Source of the DNA: Methylomicrobium agile
Lineage (GTDB): Bacteria; Pseudomonadota; Gammaproteobacteria; Methylococcales; Methylomonadaceae
NCBI RefSeq assembly: GCF_000733855.1
Contig: NZ_JPOJ01000001.1
Coordinates: 3,675,001-3,739,000, forward strand
Direction: 5' to 3'
Length of the DNA stretch: 64,000 bases
Shown: positions 37,217-47,867 of the stretch, in pieces
Numbering within the stretch: the stretch's first letter is position 1
Layout: the number at the start of each line of letters is the position of its first letter
Program-made: the position numbers and the translations under genes
Notes under the pieces: generated by a model
Told to the model about the DNA's origin: nothing
Databases searched by the model: none
What the model saw: the letters and a program-made list of their open reading frames with translations, nothing else

Positions 37217-39070
37217 ATGCCCCAATACCGTTCCCATACCAGCACTTCCGGTCGCAACATGTCGGGTGCACGCGCCTTGTGGCGCGCCACCGGCATGAAA
37301 GACGAAGACTTTTCCAAACCGATCATCGCTATTGCCAATTCCTTTACTCAATTCGTGCCCGGTCATGTGCATCTGAAAGATATGGGCCAGCTGGTCGCGA
37401 GAGAAATCGAAAAAGCCGGAGGCGTGGCCAAGGAATTCAATACCATAGCGGTGGACGATGGTATCGCCATGGGTCATGAGGGGATGCTTTACAGCTTGCC
37501 TAGCCGCGACCTGATCGCCGACAGTGTGGAGTACATGGTCAACGCGCACTGTGCCGACGCCTTGGTCTGCATTTCCAATTGCGACAAAATCACCCCGGGC
37601 ATGATGATGGCCGCGTTGCGCCTGAACATTCCTGTGGTGTTCGTGTCCGGCGGCCCCATGGAAGCGGGCAAGGTTAACTGGAGAGGCGAAATTCGCGCGC
37701 TGGATCTGGTGGATGCGATGGTGGAAGCGGCCGACGATCGCGTCAGCGACGAGGAAGTGGCTGCGGTGGAACGGTCCGCGTGTCCAACCTGCGGCTCCTG
37801 CTCAGGCATGTTTACGGCCAACTCCATGAATTGTCTGACCGAAGCGCTGGGACTCAGTTTGCCCGGCAACGGATCGCTGGTGGCCACGCACGCCGACCGC
37901 GAGCAGTTGTTCCTGCGCGCCGGCCGCCTGATCGTCGAACTGGCCAAGCGTTATTATGAGCAAGACGATGCCAGTGTGCTGCCGCGCTCGATCGCGACAT
38001 TCGAAGCGTTTCAAAATGCCATGAGTCTGGATGTGGCCATGGGCGGTTCCACCAATACCGTGCTGCACTTGCTGGCGGCGGCGCACGAGGCTGGAGTCGA
38101 TTTTACCATGTCGGACATCGATACGATTTCGCGGCGCGTGCCCTGCCTGTGCAAGGTCGCACCGGCTACACAGAAATATCATATGGAAGACGTTCACCGC
38201 GCCGGCGGCGTGATGGGCATTTTGGGGGAACTCGATCACGCCGGCGTCATCAATCGCGAAGTGCCGACCGTGCATAGCGTCACCCTGGGTACCGCGCTGG
38301 AACAATGGGACATTCAGCGTACCCGGGACGAAGCGGTCAAGACGTTTTTTCGCGCCGCACCCGGCGGAATACCCACTACGGTCGCCTTTTCGCAGTCCCG
38401 GCGCTATCCGGAATTGGACGACGACCGCGTCAACGGCTGTATCCGCGACAAAGCGCACGCTTATTCCCAGGACGGCGGCCTGGCGGTATTGCACGGCAAT
38501 ATTGCGCTGGATGGTTGCATCGTCAAGACGGCCGGGGTAGACGATAGCATCCTCAAGTTTACCGGCCGTGCCCGTGTCTTCGAAAGCCAGGATGCTGCGG
38601 TTACCGGCATTCTTGGCGATCAAATCCAGCCGGGCGACGTGGTTGTGATCCGGTACGAAGGCCCGAAAGGCGGCCCCGGCATGCAGGAAATGCTGTATCC
38701 GACCAGTTATCTGAAGTCCAAGGGCTTGGGCAAAACCTGCGCACTGCTCACCGATGGCCGTTTTTCCGGCGGCACGTCCGGCCTGAGTATCGGCCACGCC
38801 TCGCCCGAGGCGGCCGAGGGCGGCGCCATCGGTTTGGTGGAAGAAGGCGATACGATAGAAATCGATATTCCCAATCGCCGTATCCATCTGGCCGTGTCTG
38901 TCGAAGAGCTTGAGCGCCGCCGCGCGGCGATGATCGCCAAAGGCCCAAGGGCTTGGAAACCCGTCGGCCGCCAGCGCAACGTGTCGGCAGCGCTCAGAGC
39001 CTATGCCGCCATGGCTACATCTGCCGCCAGAGGGGCGGTGAGAGACGTGTCTCTGGTCGAGCGAAATTAA
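37217..39070 (+). CDS. ilvD: Dihydroxy-acid dehydratase
   Basis: Third step of branched-chain amino acid synthesis, dehydrating dihydroxy-acids to keto acids. The 617-residue protein matches the standard enzyme. Iron-sulfur ligands are visible at C122 (NCDKITPG) and C195 ([15 protein letters not shown]). The C-terminus holds [20 protein letters not shown]. The ribosome site is weak (GAG about nine bases upstream). It is divergent from thiD, and followed by two hairpins before the convergent fadE. Confidence 0.96.
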   Translation: MPQYRSHTSTSGRNMSGARALWRATGMKDEDFSKPIIAIANSFTQFVPGHVHLKDMGQLVAREIEKAGGVAKEFNTIAVDDGIAMGHEGMLYSLPSRDLIADSVEYMVNAHCADALVCISNCDKITPGMMMAALRLNIPVVFVSGGPMEAGKVNWRGEIRALDLVDAMVEAADDRVSDEEVAAVERSACPTCGSCSGMFTANSMNCLTEALGLSLPGNGSLVATHADREQLFLRAGRLIVELAKRYYEQDDASVLPRSIATFEAFQNAMSLDVAMGGSTNTVLHLLAAAHEAGVDFTMSDIDTISRRVPCLCKVAPATQKYHMEDVHRAGGVMGILGELDHAGVINREVPTVHSVTLGTALEQWDIQRTRDEAVKTFFRAAPGGIPTTVAFSQSRRYPELDDDRVNGCIRDKAHAYSQDGGLAVLHGNIALDGCIVKTAGVDDSILKFTGRARVFESQDAAVTGILGDQIQPGDVVVIRYEGPKGGPGMQEMLYPTSYLKSKGLGKTCALLTDGRFSGGTSGLSIGHASPEAAEGGAIGLVEEGDTIEIDIPNRRIHLAVSVEELERRRAAMIAKGPRAWKPVGRQRNVSAALRAYAAMATSAARGAVRDVSLVERN

Positions 39071-39101
39071 CGAACTGCCCGCAGTACGCGGATGATGTCT
39101 A

Positions 39102-39184
39102 CTGGAGCCGATTTCCTTTGGCTCCAGCAAATTTCCGAACTTGAATGATTTGTAAACCTTCCGCTCTCTGTCCGGCGAGAGCGG
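39102..39184 (+). terminator. Hairpins downstream of ilvD
   Basis: CTGGAGCC (39102-39109) pairs with GGCTCCAG (39120-39127). CCGCTCTC (39161-39168) pairs with GAGAGCGG (39177-39184). A third, GGGCGC-TAAT-GCGCCC (39211-39226), is next to the fadE stop. None has a clean T-tract, so termination strength is unknown. Confidence 0.5.
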
Positions 39185-39235
39185 GGATTACCGAATAGAT
39201 ACACCCTGCAGGGCGCTAATGCGCCCACAAAAATT

Positions 39236-41665
39236 TTACGCTTTCTCGATCCCAGTCAATTCTTCCGGGCTGAAATCGTCCACCGTGATCGCCGCGAGCC
39301 GGGCTTTGTTGGCGGCGTCGATCAGGCCGGCTTCCAGTTCGGTGAGGAGGCCTTTTGCCAGGGCTTCGGCGGCGGCATGCGAGGGATCGCCTTTGCTTAG
39401 CAGCTTTTTCTTTTGCGCCTGGCGGATCTTCGCTTCGACCGGTGCGGCGGCGAGTATGGCCTTGAATGCGACCTCGATCCGGCCGGTCGGGTCGTCCGGC
39501 TGGTTGTTGATGTAAATGCCGTGGGTCAGGCGGTCGCGCGCGGGCGATTCGCTTAGAAGAACCGACGCAGTTTGGTGAATCAGCCGCTCGCCGGGCGGCA
39601 GGCAGGGTTTGCCGAGCGGGAAGACGAACAGGCGCAGCAGCCAGACGGCAGGGCGCATCGGCAGCTTCCACAAGATTTCCGTCAGGGCTTGCTGTGTTTG
39701 ATACAGGCTCTGTTGGCAGGCCCAGTCCAGCAAGGGCAGGTCGTCTTCGCTGCCGCCTTCGTTCTGGTAGTGCTTCAGTGCGCAGGAGCACAGATACAGG
39801 CTGCCGAGCGCGTCGGCGAAGCGGCCGGACAGCCGTTCCCGTCGCTTCAGGGCGCCGCCCAGCGTCAACAAAGCAAAGTCTGCCAGTAGCGCGAAACCGG
39901 CGCTGAAACGGGCGATTTTCCGATAATAGCGCTTGGTGTGCCTGTCGCCGGGCATCGAAGCCAGGCGGCCACCACTCAGTCCGAACCAGAAGCTGGCAGC
40001 CAGGTTGCGCATGAAAAAACCGATGTGTTCGAACAGTATCCGGTCGAATTGTTCGGCGGCGGCTTCGGCATCGCTCCGGTTCAAAACGGCCATTTCCTTT
40101 TGAATGTAAGGATGGCAGCGGATCGCGCCCTGGCCGAAAATCATCATCGTGCGGGTCAGGATGTTCGCGCCTTCGACGGTGATGCCGACCGGAATCACCT
40201 CGTACAGACGGCCGAGATAGTTCCGCGGCCCCAGGCAGATGCCGGAGCCGCCCTGGATGTCCATCCCGTCGTTGATCACCTTGCGCATCCGCTCGGTCAG
40301 TTCGTATTTCAGAATCGCGGAGATCACCGACGGCTTTTCGCCCTGGTCGAGCGCGGCGCAGGTGACCTTGCGCGCGGCGTCCATCAGGTAGGTCTGGCCT
40401 GCCAGGTGCGCGAGCGGCTCTTCGACGCCTTCGAATTCGCCGATCGGCACGTTGAACTGTTTGCGGATGCGCGCATACGCGCCGGTATTGCGGCTGGTGA
40501 ATTTGGCGCCGCCGACGCTGAGCGCGGGCAATGAGATCGCGCGTCCGGTCGCGAGGCACTGCATCAGCATTTTCCAGCCGTTGCCGATCTGATCGATCCC
40601 GCCGATCACCCAGTCCATCGGAATGAATACGTCCTTGCCCCCGTTCGGGCCGTTCTGGAAGGCGGAGTCGAGCGGAAAATGCCGGCGGCCGATCGATATG
40701 CCCGGCGTATGGGTCGGAATCAGTGCGAGGGTGATGCCGATATTTTCCCTGCCGCCTATTAAATGGTCAGGGTCGTAGAGTTTGAACGCCAAACCCAAAA
40801 CGGTCGCGACAGGGCCAAGCGTGATGTAGCGTTTTTCCCAGTTCAACCGGATACCGAGGGTTTTTCGGCCTTTGAAGTCCTGGTAACAGACGATGCCGGT
40901 ATCGGGCATCGCGCCCGCGTCGCTTCCGGCGTGCGGACCGGTCAGCGCGAAGGCCGGAATTTCCTCGCCGTTCGCAAGACGCGGCAGATAATGGTTTTTT
41001 TGCTCCTCGGTGCCGTAGACCAGCAGCAGCTTCGCAGGCCCGAGCGAGTTGGGTACCATTACGGTCACCGCGGCGGTCGAGCTGCGGCTCGAAAGCTTCA
41101 TCACCACTTCCGAATGCGCCATTTCGGAAAATTCGAGGCCGCCGTAGCGCTTCGGGATGATCATCCCGCAAAATTTTTCGCGTTTGATGTAGTCCCAGAC
41201 TTCCTGGGGCAAGTCCATCCGGTTGCGGGTGATGTCCCAGTCGTTCAGCATCGCGCACAGGGTTTCGACCGGCCCGTCGATGAAAGCCTGTTCCTCGGCG
41301 GACAGGCGGGTGGGGGGCAGGTCCTGCAGCATTTTCCAGTTCGGCTTGCCCGAGAACAGTTCCGCGTCCCACCAGACCGTGCCGGCTTCGAGCGCTTCCC
41401 GCTCAGTCTGCGACATCGGCGGCAAGGCCGCTTTCATCAGTTTGAACATCGGCCGGCTGATCCATTTCATGCGCAGGGTATTGATGTTCAGCGGCATGAA
41501 GATGAGCAGATACAAAGCCCATAAGCCCTGGCTGAAAGGCGTTACGCCATAGGCCAATAGGTAGGCCATCAGCCACAGGCCTATCACCCAGGTGGCCATC
41601 AATAAGGAAGTGCGCCGGTAGCAGACTGCCAATACCAGGGCGATTAAAGCAATGAACCAGAGCAT
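39236..41665 (-). CDS. fadE: Acyl-CoA dehydrogenase FadE
   Basis: First step of fatty acid beta-oxidation. The 809-residue product is the long FadE type. Two or three membrane helices occupy residues 1-75, followed by the acyl-CoA dehydrogenase fold (IPKRYGGLEFSEMAHSEVV, ALTGPHAGSDAGAMPDTG, MDIQGGSGICLGPRNYLGR) and a C-terminal extension of about 250 residues. The start at 41665 follows AGGAGA; the frame upstream to 41758 has no homology. It lies 232 bp downstream of the HAD/ECH gene; a perfect 12-bp hairpin (41760-41785) stands between them. Confidence 0.93.
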   Translation of the reverse strand: MLWFIALIALVLAVCYRRTSLLMATWVIGLWLMAYLLAYGVTPFSQGLWALYLLIFMPLNINTLRMKWISRPMFKLMKAALPPMSQTEREALEAGTVWWDAELFSGKPNWKMLQDLPPTRLSAEEQAFIDGPVETLCAMLNDWDITRNRMDLPQEVWDYIKREKFCGMIIPKRYGGLEFSEMAHSEVVMKLSSRSSTAAVTVMVPNSLGPAKLLLVYGTEEQKNHYLPRLANGEEIPAFALTGPHAGSDAGAMPDTGIVCYQDFKGRKTLGIRLNWEKRYITLGPVATVLGLAFKLYDPDHLIGGRENIGITLALIPTHTPGISIGRRHFPLDSAFQNGPNGGKDVFIPMDWVIGGIDQIGNGWKMLMQCLATGRAISLPALSVGGAKFTSRNTGAYARIRKQFNVPIGEFEGVEEPLAHLAGQTYLMDAARKVTCAALDQGEKPSVISAILKYELTERMRKVINDGMDIQGGSGICLGPRNYLGRLYEVIPVGITVEGANILTRTMMIFGQGAIRCHPYIQKEMAVLNRSDAEAAAEQFDRILFEHIGFFMRNLAASFWFGLSGGRLASMPGDRHTKRYYRKIARFSAGFALLADFALLTLGGALKRRERLSGRFADALGSLYLCSCALKHYQNEGGSEDDLPLLDWACQQSLYQTQQALTEILWKLPMRPAVWLLRLFVFPLGKPCLPPGERLIHQTASVLLSESPARDRLTHGIYINNQPDDPTGRIEVAFKAILAAAPVEAKIRQAQKKKLLSKGDPSHAAAEALAKGLLTELEAGLIDAANKARLAAITVDDFSPEELTGIEKA

Positions 41666-41759
41666 GACGATTTCTCCTGTTGCTGTCGGAAGCGCCGCGT
41701 TTACAGACACTTCATTTTTATAGTTCTTATACCCAAGCCCAGCCAAACTGCACTGCATC

Positions 41760-41785
41760 GGAGTTCAAAGCTTGCTTTGAACTCC
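41760..41785. repeat. Perfect hairpin between the two beta-oxidation genes
   Basis: GGAGTTCAAAGC (41760-41771), two bases, then GCTTTGAACTCC (41774-41785). There is no T-tract, so it may be a processing site or palindromic repeat rather than a terminator. Confidence 0.6.
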
Positions 41786-41897
41786 TGCCGGTCCATGTAT
41801 GGGTATTAGGCTGTCCAATGGGGGTATCACGACGAGCCTTCTGCGTGGGGACAATTAGGCTCCATTTCAGAAAATTATTTTTAGCCGCATCCTAAAG

Positions 41898-44216
41898 TCA
41901 ATTTCTCAGCGGCTTGCCGGTTTTCAGCATATGGTCGAGCCTGGCCAGCGTGCCCGGCTGCTTGACCAGTTCGACGAACGCTTCGCATTCTAACGCGAGA
42001 ATGTCGTCTTCGGTCAACGGCTGGGTGATATCGGCGTCGCCGCCGCTGAGCACCCTGGCCAGTTGGCTGAGCACCACGAGGTCGTAATCGGTGGTCTTGC
42101 CGAGCGCATGATAGGCTTTGACGCCCATGTTCAGCATCACGCGGGCTGTCTTGCCGGGCAACGAAAATACGACCGGCTGCGGCGGGACATAGTTTTCGGC
42201 CAGCGCCAGCGCCTTTGCCTTCGCATCGGCCAGCAGGCGCAATTTGTTCATTGTGATGCCGTCGTTCTTGCCCAGGTAGAGCAGTTCTTTCGCATCGGCC
42301 GCCGATTTCGAGACGGTCGCCAGGCTGACCGTTTGGAACGCCTTTACCAGTGGCGGAATCGGGCCGCCCGGTTTTTTCGGAAAGGCGATCCAGCGCCTGA
42401 GGTATTCCTTGCAACCGCCCCAGCCCGGAATCAGGCCGACGCCGACTTCGACGAGGCCCATGTAAAGTTCCGCATGAGCCTGGATCGCGTCGCAGTGCAG
42501 CAGGATTTCGCAGCCGCCGCCCAAGGCCAGGCCGCTTGGCGCGCCGACGACCGGGAACGGGGCATATTTCAGCACCTGGTAAGTCTGTTGGCCGGTGCTA
42601 ATCAAACCGGCGACGCTGTCCCAGTCCTGGTTGTGGATCGCCTGCATCAGCAGGCCGAGATTGGCGCCGGCCGAGAAATTTTCGCCTTCGTTGTGAATCA
42701 CCAGCGCCCTGAAGCCGTTTTGCACTTTGTCGACGCTTTGGCGGATCAGTTCCATGATCTCCATGTCGAGCGTATTCATTTTGCTGTGGAATTCCAGGCA
42801 GGCGACGCCGTCGCCCGCATCCCAGAGACTGGCCGAGCGGTTTTGCAACACCGGGACACCGCGCAGTTTGACGTCGGACAGTAATTCGATACCGGGAGCC
42901 CGTGTCACCGGACGATAAGCGCCGTCGAAACCTTCCGCCTGCAATTTGCCGGCTTCGGCCTTGTAGAGCGGCTGCTTGTTCGCCAACAGCGGCGGTACGG
43001 GCCGGTTTTCGGATTGCAATTTATCGACAAACCAGGCGACCCCGATCCGAGCGAGCAGTTCGAACGGGCCGGATTTCCAGTTGTAGCCGTCGCGCATTGC
43101 CGCATCGATGGCGGCAATATCGTCGCTGATTTCGGGCGCGAGGCTCGCCGCGTAACCGAGCGTTTTCGACATCACCCGCCAAGCGAAAACCGCAGCCGGG
43201 TCCGAATTCGACAGCAGCGCCTGAAAACCGGTTTTTTGCGCTTCCTGCAAGGCGTTCGTATCGGGTTTTACCGAAGGGGCGTAATGGCCGGTTTTAAGGT
43301 CGACCGATTCCTTGATCTTGCCGCCGCCCTGTTTATTCAACCGGTAGAAGCCGCCTTTGCCTTTGCGGCCGGTATAGCCGTCGGCGATCATCTTCTGCAC
43401 GACTTGCGGCAGTTCGCCGAGTTCATGAAACGGATCGCCCGGCGGCAGGGCCTGTTTCATGCTGGTCAGAATATGCGGAATCAGGTCGAGGCCGACCAGG
43501 TCGAGCAGGCCGAAAACCCCGGTTTTCGGAATTCCGAAAGGCATCGAAATCACCGCATCGGCCTGCTCGACGGTCAGATCGAGCGCGATCGCTTCATGCA
43601 GGCCGCAAAGGGTCCAGTAGATGCCGATCCGGTTGCCGATGAAGCCTGGCGTATCGTGACAGACTACGCAATTTTTGCCGAGCTCGATGTCGGCAAACCG
43701 TTTAACCGCTTCGAGCAGATCCGGCCGTGTTTCTGGGCTCGACACCAGCTCAAGCAGGCGCATGTAGCGCGGCGGATTGAAAAAATGCGTGATCAGGAAG
43801 CGTTGCCGGAAGCTTTCGGGCAGGTCCTTGACCAGCAGACGCAAGGGCAGGGTGGAAGTGTTCGAGGAAATTACGCAATCATTTCGGCACACCGTGTCCA
43901 GTTTTTGGTACAGCGATTTTTTGATGCGGGGGTCTTCGATGACCGCTTCGATTACCCAGTCGACCTCCGCCAATTTCGGCAGGTCGTCCTCGATATTGCC
44001 GGGCGTGATCAGCTTCGCGTTGTCTTTATGCATGAACGGCGCCGGGTCGGCCTTCAGCAGTTTTTCGATCGCGGTTTTTGCGATGACCGAACGGTCCGAA
44101 GCATTCTCCGGCACGATGTCCAGCAGCATCACTTTGCAGCCGGCGTTACTGAGATGGGCGGCGATGCTGGCGCCCATCACGCCCGCGCCGACCACGGCGG
44201 CATGTTGAATGTTCAT
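41898..44216 (-). CDS. 3-hydroxyacyl-CoA dehydrogenase/enoyl-CoA hydratase (FadN-like order)
   Basis: Bifunctional beta-oxidation enzyme of 772 residues. The N-terminal NAD-binding domain begins AAVVGAGVMGASIAAHLS, with dehydrogenase region LITHFFNPPRYMRLLEL and CHDTPGFIGNRIGIY. The C-terminal third is the hydratase fold (ENFSAGANLGLL, SGLALGGGCEILLHCD). Dehydrogenase before hydratase is the reverse of E. coli FadB and resembles Bacillus FadN. ATG 44216 overlaps the thiolase stop by four bases. Confidence 0.92.
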   Translation of the reverse strand: MNIQHAAVVGAGVMGASIAAHLSNAGCKVMLLDIVPENASDRSVIAKTAIEKLLKADPAPFMHKDNAKLITPGNIEDDLPKLAEVDWVIEAVIEDPRIKKSLYQKLDTVCRNDCVISSNTSTLPLRLLVKDLPESFRQRFLITHFFNPPRYMRLLELVSSPETRPDLLEAVKRFADIELGKNCVVCHDTPGFIGNRIGIYWTLCGLHEAIALDLTVEQADAVISMPFGIPKTGVFGLLDLVGLDLIPHILTSMKQALPPGDPFHELGELPQVVQKMIADGYTGRKGKGGFYRLNKQGGGKIKESVDLKTGHYAPSVKPDTNALQEAQKTGFQALLSNSDPAAVFAWRVMSKTLGYAASLAPEISDDIAAIDAAMRDGYNWKSGPFELLARIGVAWFVDKLQSENRPVPPLLANKQPLYKAEAGKLQAEGFDGAYRPVTRAPGIELLSDVKLRGVPVLQNRSASLWDAGDGVACLEFHSKMNTLDMEIMELIRQSVDKVQNGFRALVIHNEGENFSAGANLGLLMQAIHNQDWDSVAGLISTGQQTYQVLKYAPFPVVGAPSGLALGGGCEILLHCDAIQAHAELYMGLVEVGVGLIPGWGGCKEYLRRWIAFPKKPGGPIPPLVKAFQTVSLATVSKSAADAKELLYLGKNDGITMNKLRLLADAKAKALALAENYVPPQPVVFSLPGKTARVMLNMGVKAYHALGKTTDYDLVVLSQLARVLSGGDADITQPLTEDDILALECEAFVELVKQPGTLARLDHMLKTGKPLRN

Positions 44217-45352
44217 CGGATCGCCTCCAGTATCGTGGCAATGCCCTGGCCGCCGCCGATGCACTGGGTGGCCAGCGCGTAACGTTTGCCTTCGCGGACC
44301 AGGAGGCTGGCCGCCTTGCCGGTAATCCGGGCGCCGCTCGCGCCGAGCGGATGGCCCAGCGCGATCGCGCCGCCGTCGAGATTGAGCTTATGAATCGGGA
44401 TCGGCATCGCTTTCAAAACGGCGAGAAATTGCGCGGAAAAAGCTTCGTTCAGTTCGACGATATCGATGTCGTCGAGATCGAGCCCTGCACGTTTCAAGGC
44501 TTTCTCGGTCGCGGAAACCGGGCCCATGCCCATGATTTCGGGCGCGCAGCCCGATACCGCGATCGACTTGATCCGGGCGAGCTTGGGCAGGTTGTGGGCA
44601 TCGGCATACGCTTCGCTGCATACCAGCACCGCGGCCGCGCCGTCGGTCAACGGCGACGAAGTGCCGGCGGTGACGGTGCCGCCGGTCTGAAACGCGGGCG
44701 GCAATTGGGCCAAACCGGCCGCGTTCGAGTCGGGACGCAGGCAGCCGTCTTGGTCCACCGGCCCCAGCGGTGTCCGGATCGGAACGATTTCGTCGAGGAA
44801 ATGGTTTTTTAGCTGCGCGTTGTAAGTTCTTTCCTGGCTCAGCAGTGCGAAAGACTCCTGTTCTTCGCGCGAGAGGTTATATTGCCTGGCCAGATTTTCG
44901 GCCGTGTCGCCCATGCTGATATAGACTTCCGGATAATTCCGGTAGAGCGCCGGATTGGGCATGTAGTTGAAGCCGCCCATCGGAACACGCGACATCGACT
45001 CGACGCCGGCGCAGATGAACGCGTCGCCCGCGTTCCATTGAATCGCGCCGGCCGCGATATGGATCGACTGCATCGACGAGCCGCAGAACCGGTTGACCGT
45101 GGTGCCGGCGACGGTGACCGGCAGCTCGGCGATCTGCCCGACGATCCGGGCGACGTTCATGCCCTGTTCGCCTTCCGGAAAGGCGCAGCCGAGAATCAGA
45201 TCTTCGATGTCGGCGGGATCGACGCCGGTTTTGTCGATCAATCCTTTTATGACCTGGGCCGCAAGGTCGTCGGGGCGGACTTTGCTCAGCACGCCCTTGT
45301 TGGCCGGGGTAAACGGTGACCGACAATAGCCGGAGATAACCACGTTTTTCAT
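44213..45352 (-). CDS. Acetyl-CoA C-acyltransferase (thiolase)
   Basis: Final thiolytic step of beta-oxidation, 379 residues. The nucleophile is Cys90 in VNRFCGSSMQS, and the other active-site motifs are GHPLGASGAR (His) and TQCIGGGQG (Cys). CAGGAGT lies about eight bases before ATG 45352. It is coupled to the HAD/ECH gene by an ATGA overlap, so the two form a FadBA-like pair. The degradative role is inferred from this neighbour. Confidence 0.94.
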   Translation of the reverse strand: MKNVVISGYCRSPFTPANKGVLSKVRPDDLAAQVIKGLIDKTGVDPADIEDLILGCAFPEGEQGMNVARIVGQIAELPVTVAGTTVNRFCGSSMQSIHIAAGAIQWNAGDAFICAGVESMSRVPMGGFNYMPNPALYRNYPEVYISMGDTAENLARQYNLSREEQESFALLSQERTYNAQLKNHFLDEIVPIRTPLGPVDQDGCLRPDSNAAGLAQLPPAFQTGGTVTAGTSSPLTDGAAAVLVCSEAYADAHNLPKLARIKSIAVSGCAPEIMGMGPVSATEKALKRAGLDLDDIDIVELNEAFSAQFLAVLKAMPIPIHKLNLDGGAIALGHPLGASGARITGKAASLLVREGKRYALATQCIGGGQGIATILEAIR

Positions 45353-45517
45353 AAATTCGACTCCTGTTTATATGCAGTAGGATTGATTTTTTACCGGGTG
45401 ACGGTCACGGTAGCGGAATGGGTAGGGTGTAAAATGGGTTGATCGCTCCCGGCCGGATGAGACGGCATTGCTTCGGTGGCCGCTGCTCGGTTCACCGCAG
45501 GGTTCTAAAGACGATTT

Positions 45518-47833
45518 TTACTCAATCCGACTGAATTCGGCGGCTTTTGTTTCACTCGCGCAATGAATAATAAAGTCATCGTTGATTTTCCACATGCCGT
45601 CGATGTTTTCCATGATGATGCCGTGCCGGTTCGATTTCAGTATCTTTAACTGCCTGTCCGGGGCTTTGATTTTCTGCATGATTTCCGAAGCGCTTTTGAC
45701 TGAAACCACAGGGTCATGGTCGCCATGAACGATCAAGACCGGAATTTCGATCTTGGGTAAAAATTCGTCCATATGCTGAATCAGAAGCCGTAATTCATAA
45801 AGGCAACGGACCGGCACGTTCCGGTAATTGACGCGCGGATGTTCCGAGACATTCTCCAGGAATGGCTTGACTCCTTCGTAGGAAGATACCCAGTCTACAA
45901 ACTTGTTCGTACCGTGCAGGAAAGGGATCAGCATGAAAGTCGGATTGATGAATTTCAACGGGACCGCCGCGACGCTGACGCCGAGGATATCCGGGCGATT
46001 TTCGGAGGCCAACTTCAATGCCAGGGCGCCGCCGGTGGAAAACCCGGTCACCACGATCTTCCGACAGTGCAGTTTCAGGATTTCGAAGCCGTTGACGACC
46101 GAAGTATACCAGTCTTCCCAGCTTTGGTCCCGCAGCGCGTAAGGCGAAGAACCGTGCCCTTTCAAACGGACGCCCATCACCGTATAGCCCTGGTGCATCA
46201 GGTGGACGCCATAGCCTTTCATCTCCGCCGGACTGGCGAGCAGGCCGTGAATCAGCAGCACGCCGATGCCGTTTTCTTCGACCGGCTGGAGCAGAAAAGG
46301 CGAGGGGTCTTCGGTGGCGGTTTCGTGGTCGTTGATGTCTTCGTAGACTGGTTTGGTGTATTTGTGAAGCTCCCACTTCAGATCCATCTGTTCGTCTTCG
46401 AACCGCCAGCCGGCGAGTTCTTCGGGGTCGAGCCGGTCGCATTCGGCCAGTGCCTCGATCATCGTCTTGCTGACTGCGGCGATCGGTTCGGCCTCGTTGT
46501 TGTAAACCGCGATCAGGTTTTCCAGACGGATCAGGTCGAAATCATGCTCTTCGAGCAATTTGGGCAGGAAACGGTAATACTCGCCTTCTTCGACGATCAA
46601 ATCGGATAATTTGGCGATATTGATGAAATGCTCGAAACTCTGATTGGTGCCGATGTTCAGGTTTCGGTAATAGTTCGGATTCAGCAGGCTTCGATGCAGA
46701 TGGATGGCCGTGTTGGTCTGGAGCTTCTTCACGCCGATGTACAGCGCGTTGTAAAAGCGTTGGCGCTCGATCAGCAGCAGGCTGTTTTCGATGCAATGCA
46801 TGATCAGGGTCGAAGCCAGATGGCTCAGGTTGATCGTGACGTTGGCATAGATTTCTTCCATATAGCGGTTGCGCGTCATATTGGAAGAGGACTTCAGCAG
46901 AGAGCCGAGCAGCTTGTGCTTCCAGTTTTTGGGCGCCAGCGGCATCGTGAAAATATCGTCCAGGGACGTCAACTCGGCCGCCACCAGGTCTTGCAGCGCT
47001 TTGGTGCTCCAGCTCCAGTCTTGCTGCGGATTGACCGGCATGCCCATCCGGATGTCCATGTCGGTGTTTCTGAAAATGATATTGCCTTCGACCAGCAGTT
47101 CCTCGGTCTGGCGCATGGACAAGCCGCCGGAAAACAGCTCGACGCTGGTCAGCAGTAAGTTTTCGGACGTCCTGATCGGGTAAAACGTGATATTGGAAGG
47201 AATGATCAGCGTGGGTTTGAGCGCGGAAGTCAGCAACTGGTCCAGGCTGTCGAGTTCGAGCTGCTCCTTCCAACGCACCAGTTGCGCATGATTCTTTTCC
47301 TGATAGGCGGTCCGAATCATTTCCTTGAAGATCTCGAGGCCCTGCGCCAATACCGCGGCGCCGGTATGATGCTTGCGCCGTTCGCCCGTGAGCCGGGAAT
47401 AGACGCTGTAATGGCCTTTCACGTCCATCACCCGGTGGTCCTTGACCATGCCCCCTTCCGGAAAGATGATCACCTTGCGGCCGCGCAGAATCTGCGCGGC
47501 GAGCAATTGAAACAGGCGCGGATGATTGTGCGGAAAGCATCCGACATTGCTCAAATAGCGGGACAGTACATTGTCTTCCCTGAAAAATTCGCCGGAAGCG
47601 ATCGCGCAGCAGTAAGCTCCCGTCTTTTCGTAAATCAAAAATTGCGGGATGAAGGTTTCGAAGCGCGAAAAATGGTTGAACAGAAAAATGTCGCCCTTCT
47701 CGACCTGGTCCGCAGTATGCAGCTTCATTTTGACGCTGAGCAATTTACGTACTTGATTGAAAATCTTGACCGATCGGGAATAAAGCCCAATATCGATGTC
47801 GTGCCAGTTTTCGGGATAGGACGGTTTGCTCAT
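45518..47833 (-). CDS. Fusion: PlsC-like acyltransferase plus alpha/beta-hydrolase
   Basis: A 771-residue two-part protein. The N-terminal part (to about 480) is a glycerolipid acyltransferase: NHFSRFE at 53-59 aligns with the NHx4D motif, but the Asp is replaced by Glu59; FPEGG at 124-128 is motif III. The C-terminal part (about 510-760) is an alpha/beta-hydrolase with LLIHGLLASPAEMKG, nucleophile Ser599 in GFSTGGA, an Asp in VHGDHDPVV and a His in SNRHGI. The hydrolase resembles monoglyceride lipase or esterase types. No signal peptide is present. It lies between mlaA and beta-oxidation genes, suggesting phospholipid or acylglycerol remodelling; substrates are unknown. Confidence 0.85.
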   Translation of the reverse strand: MSKPSYPENWHDIDIGLYSRSVKIFNQVRKLLSVKMKLHTADQVEKGDIFLFNHFSRFETFIPQFLIYEKTGAYCCAIASGEFFREDNVLSRYLSNVGCFPHNHPRLFQLLAAQILRGRKVIIFPEGGMVKDHRVMDVKGHYSVYSRLTGERRKHHTGAAVLAQGLEIFKEMIRTAYQEKNHAQLVRWKEQLELDSLDQLLTSALKPTLIIPSNITFYPIRTSENLLLTSVELFSGGLSMRQTEELLVEGNIIFRNTDMDIRMGMPVNPQQDWSWSTKALQDLVAAELTSLDDIFTMPLAPKNWKHKLLGSLLKSSSNMTRNRYMEEIYANVTINLSHLASTLIMHCIENSLLLIERQRFYNALYIGVKKLQTNTAIHLHRSLLNPNYYRNLNIGTNQSFEHFINIAKLSDLIVEEGEYYRFLPKLLEEHDFDLIRLENLIAVYNNEAEPIAAVSKTMIEALAECDRLDPEELAGWRFEDEQMDLKWELHKYTKPVYEDINDHETATEDPSPFLLQPVEENGIGVLLIHGLLASPAEMKGYGVHLMHQGYTVMGVRLKGHGSSPYALRDQSWEDWYTSVVNGFEILKLHCRKIVVTGFSTGGALALKLASENRPDILGVSVAAVPLKFINPTFMLIPFLHGTNKFVDWVSSYEGVKPFLENVSEHPRVNYRNVPVRCLYELRLLIQHMDEFLPKIEIPVLIVHGDHDPVVSVKSASEIMQKIKAPDRQLKILKSNRHGIIMENIDGMWKINDDFIIHCASETKAAEFSRIE

Positions 47834-47867
47834 GGAATGAATCCTTGTTCATTTATACCGGGTTCAT

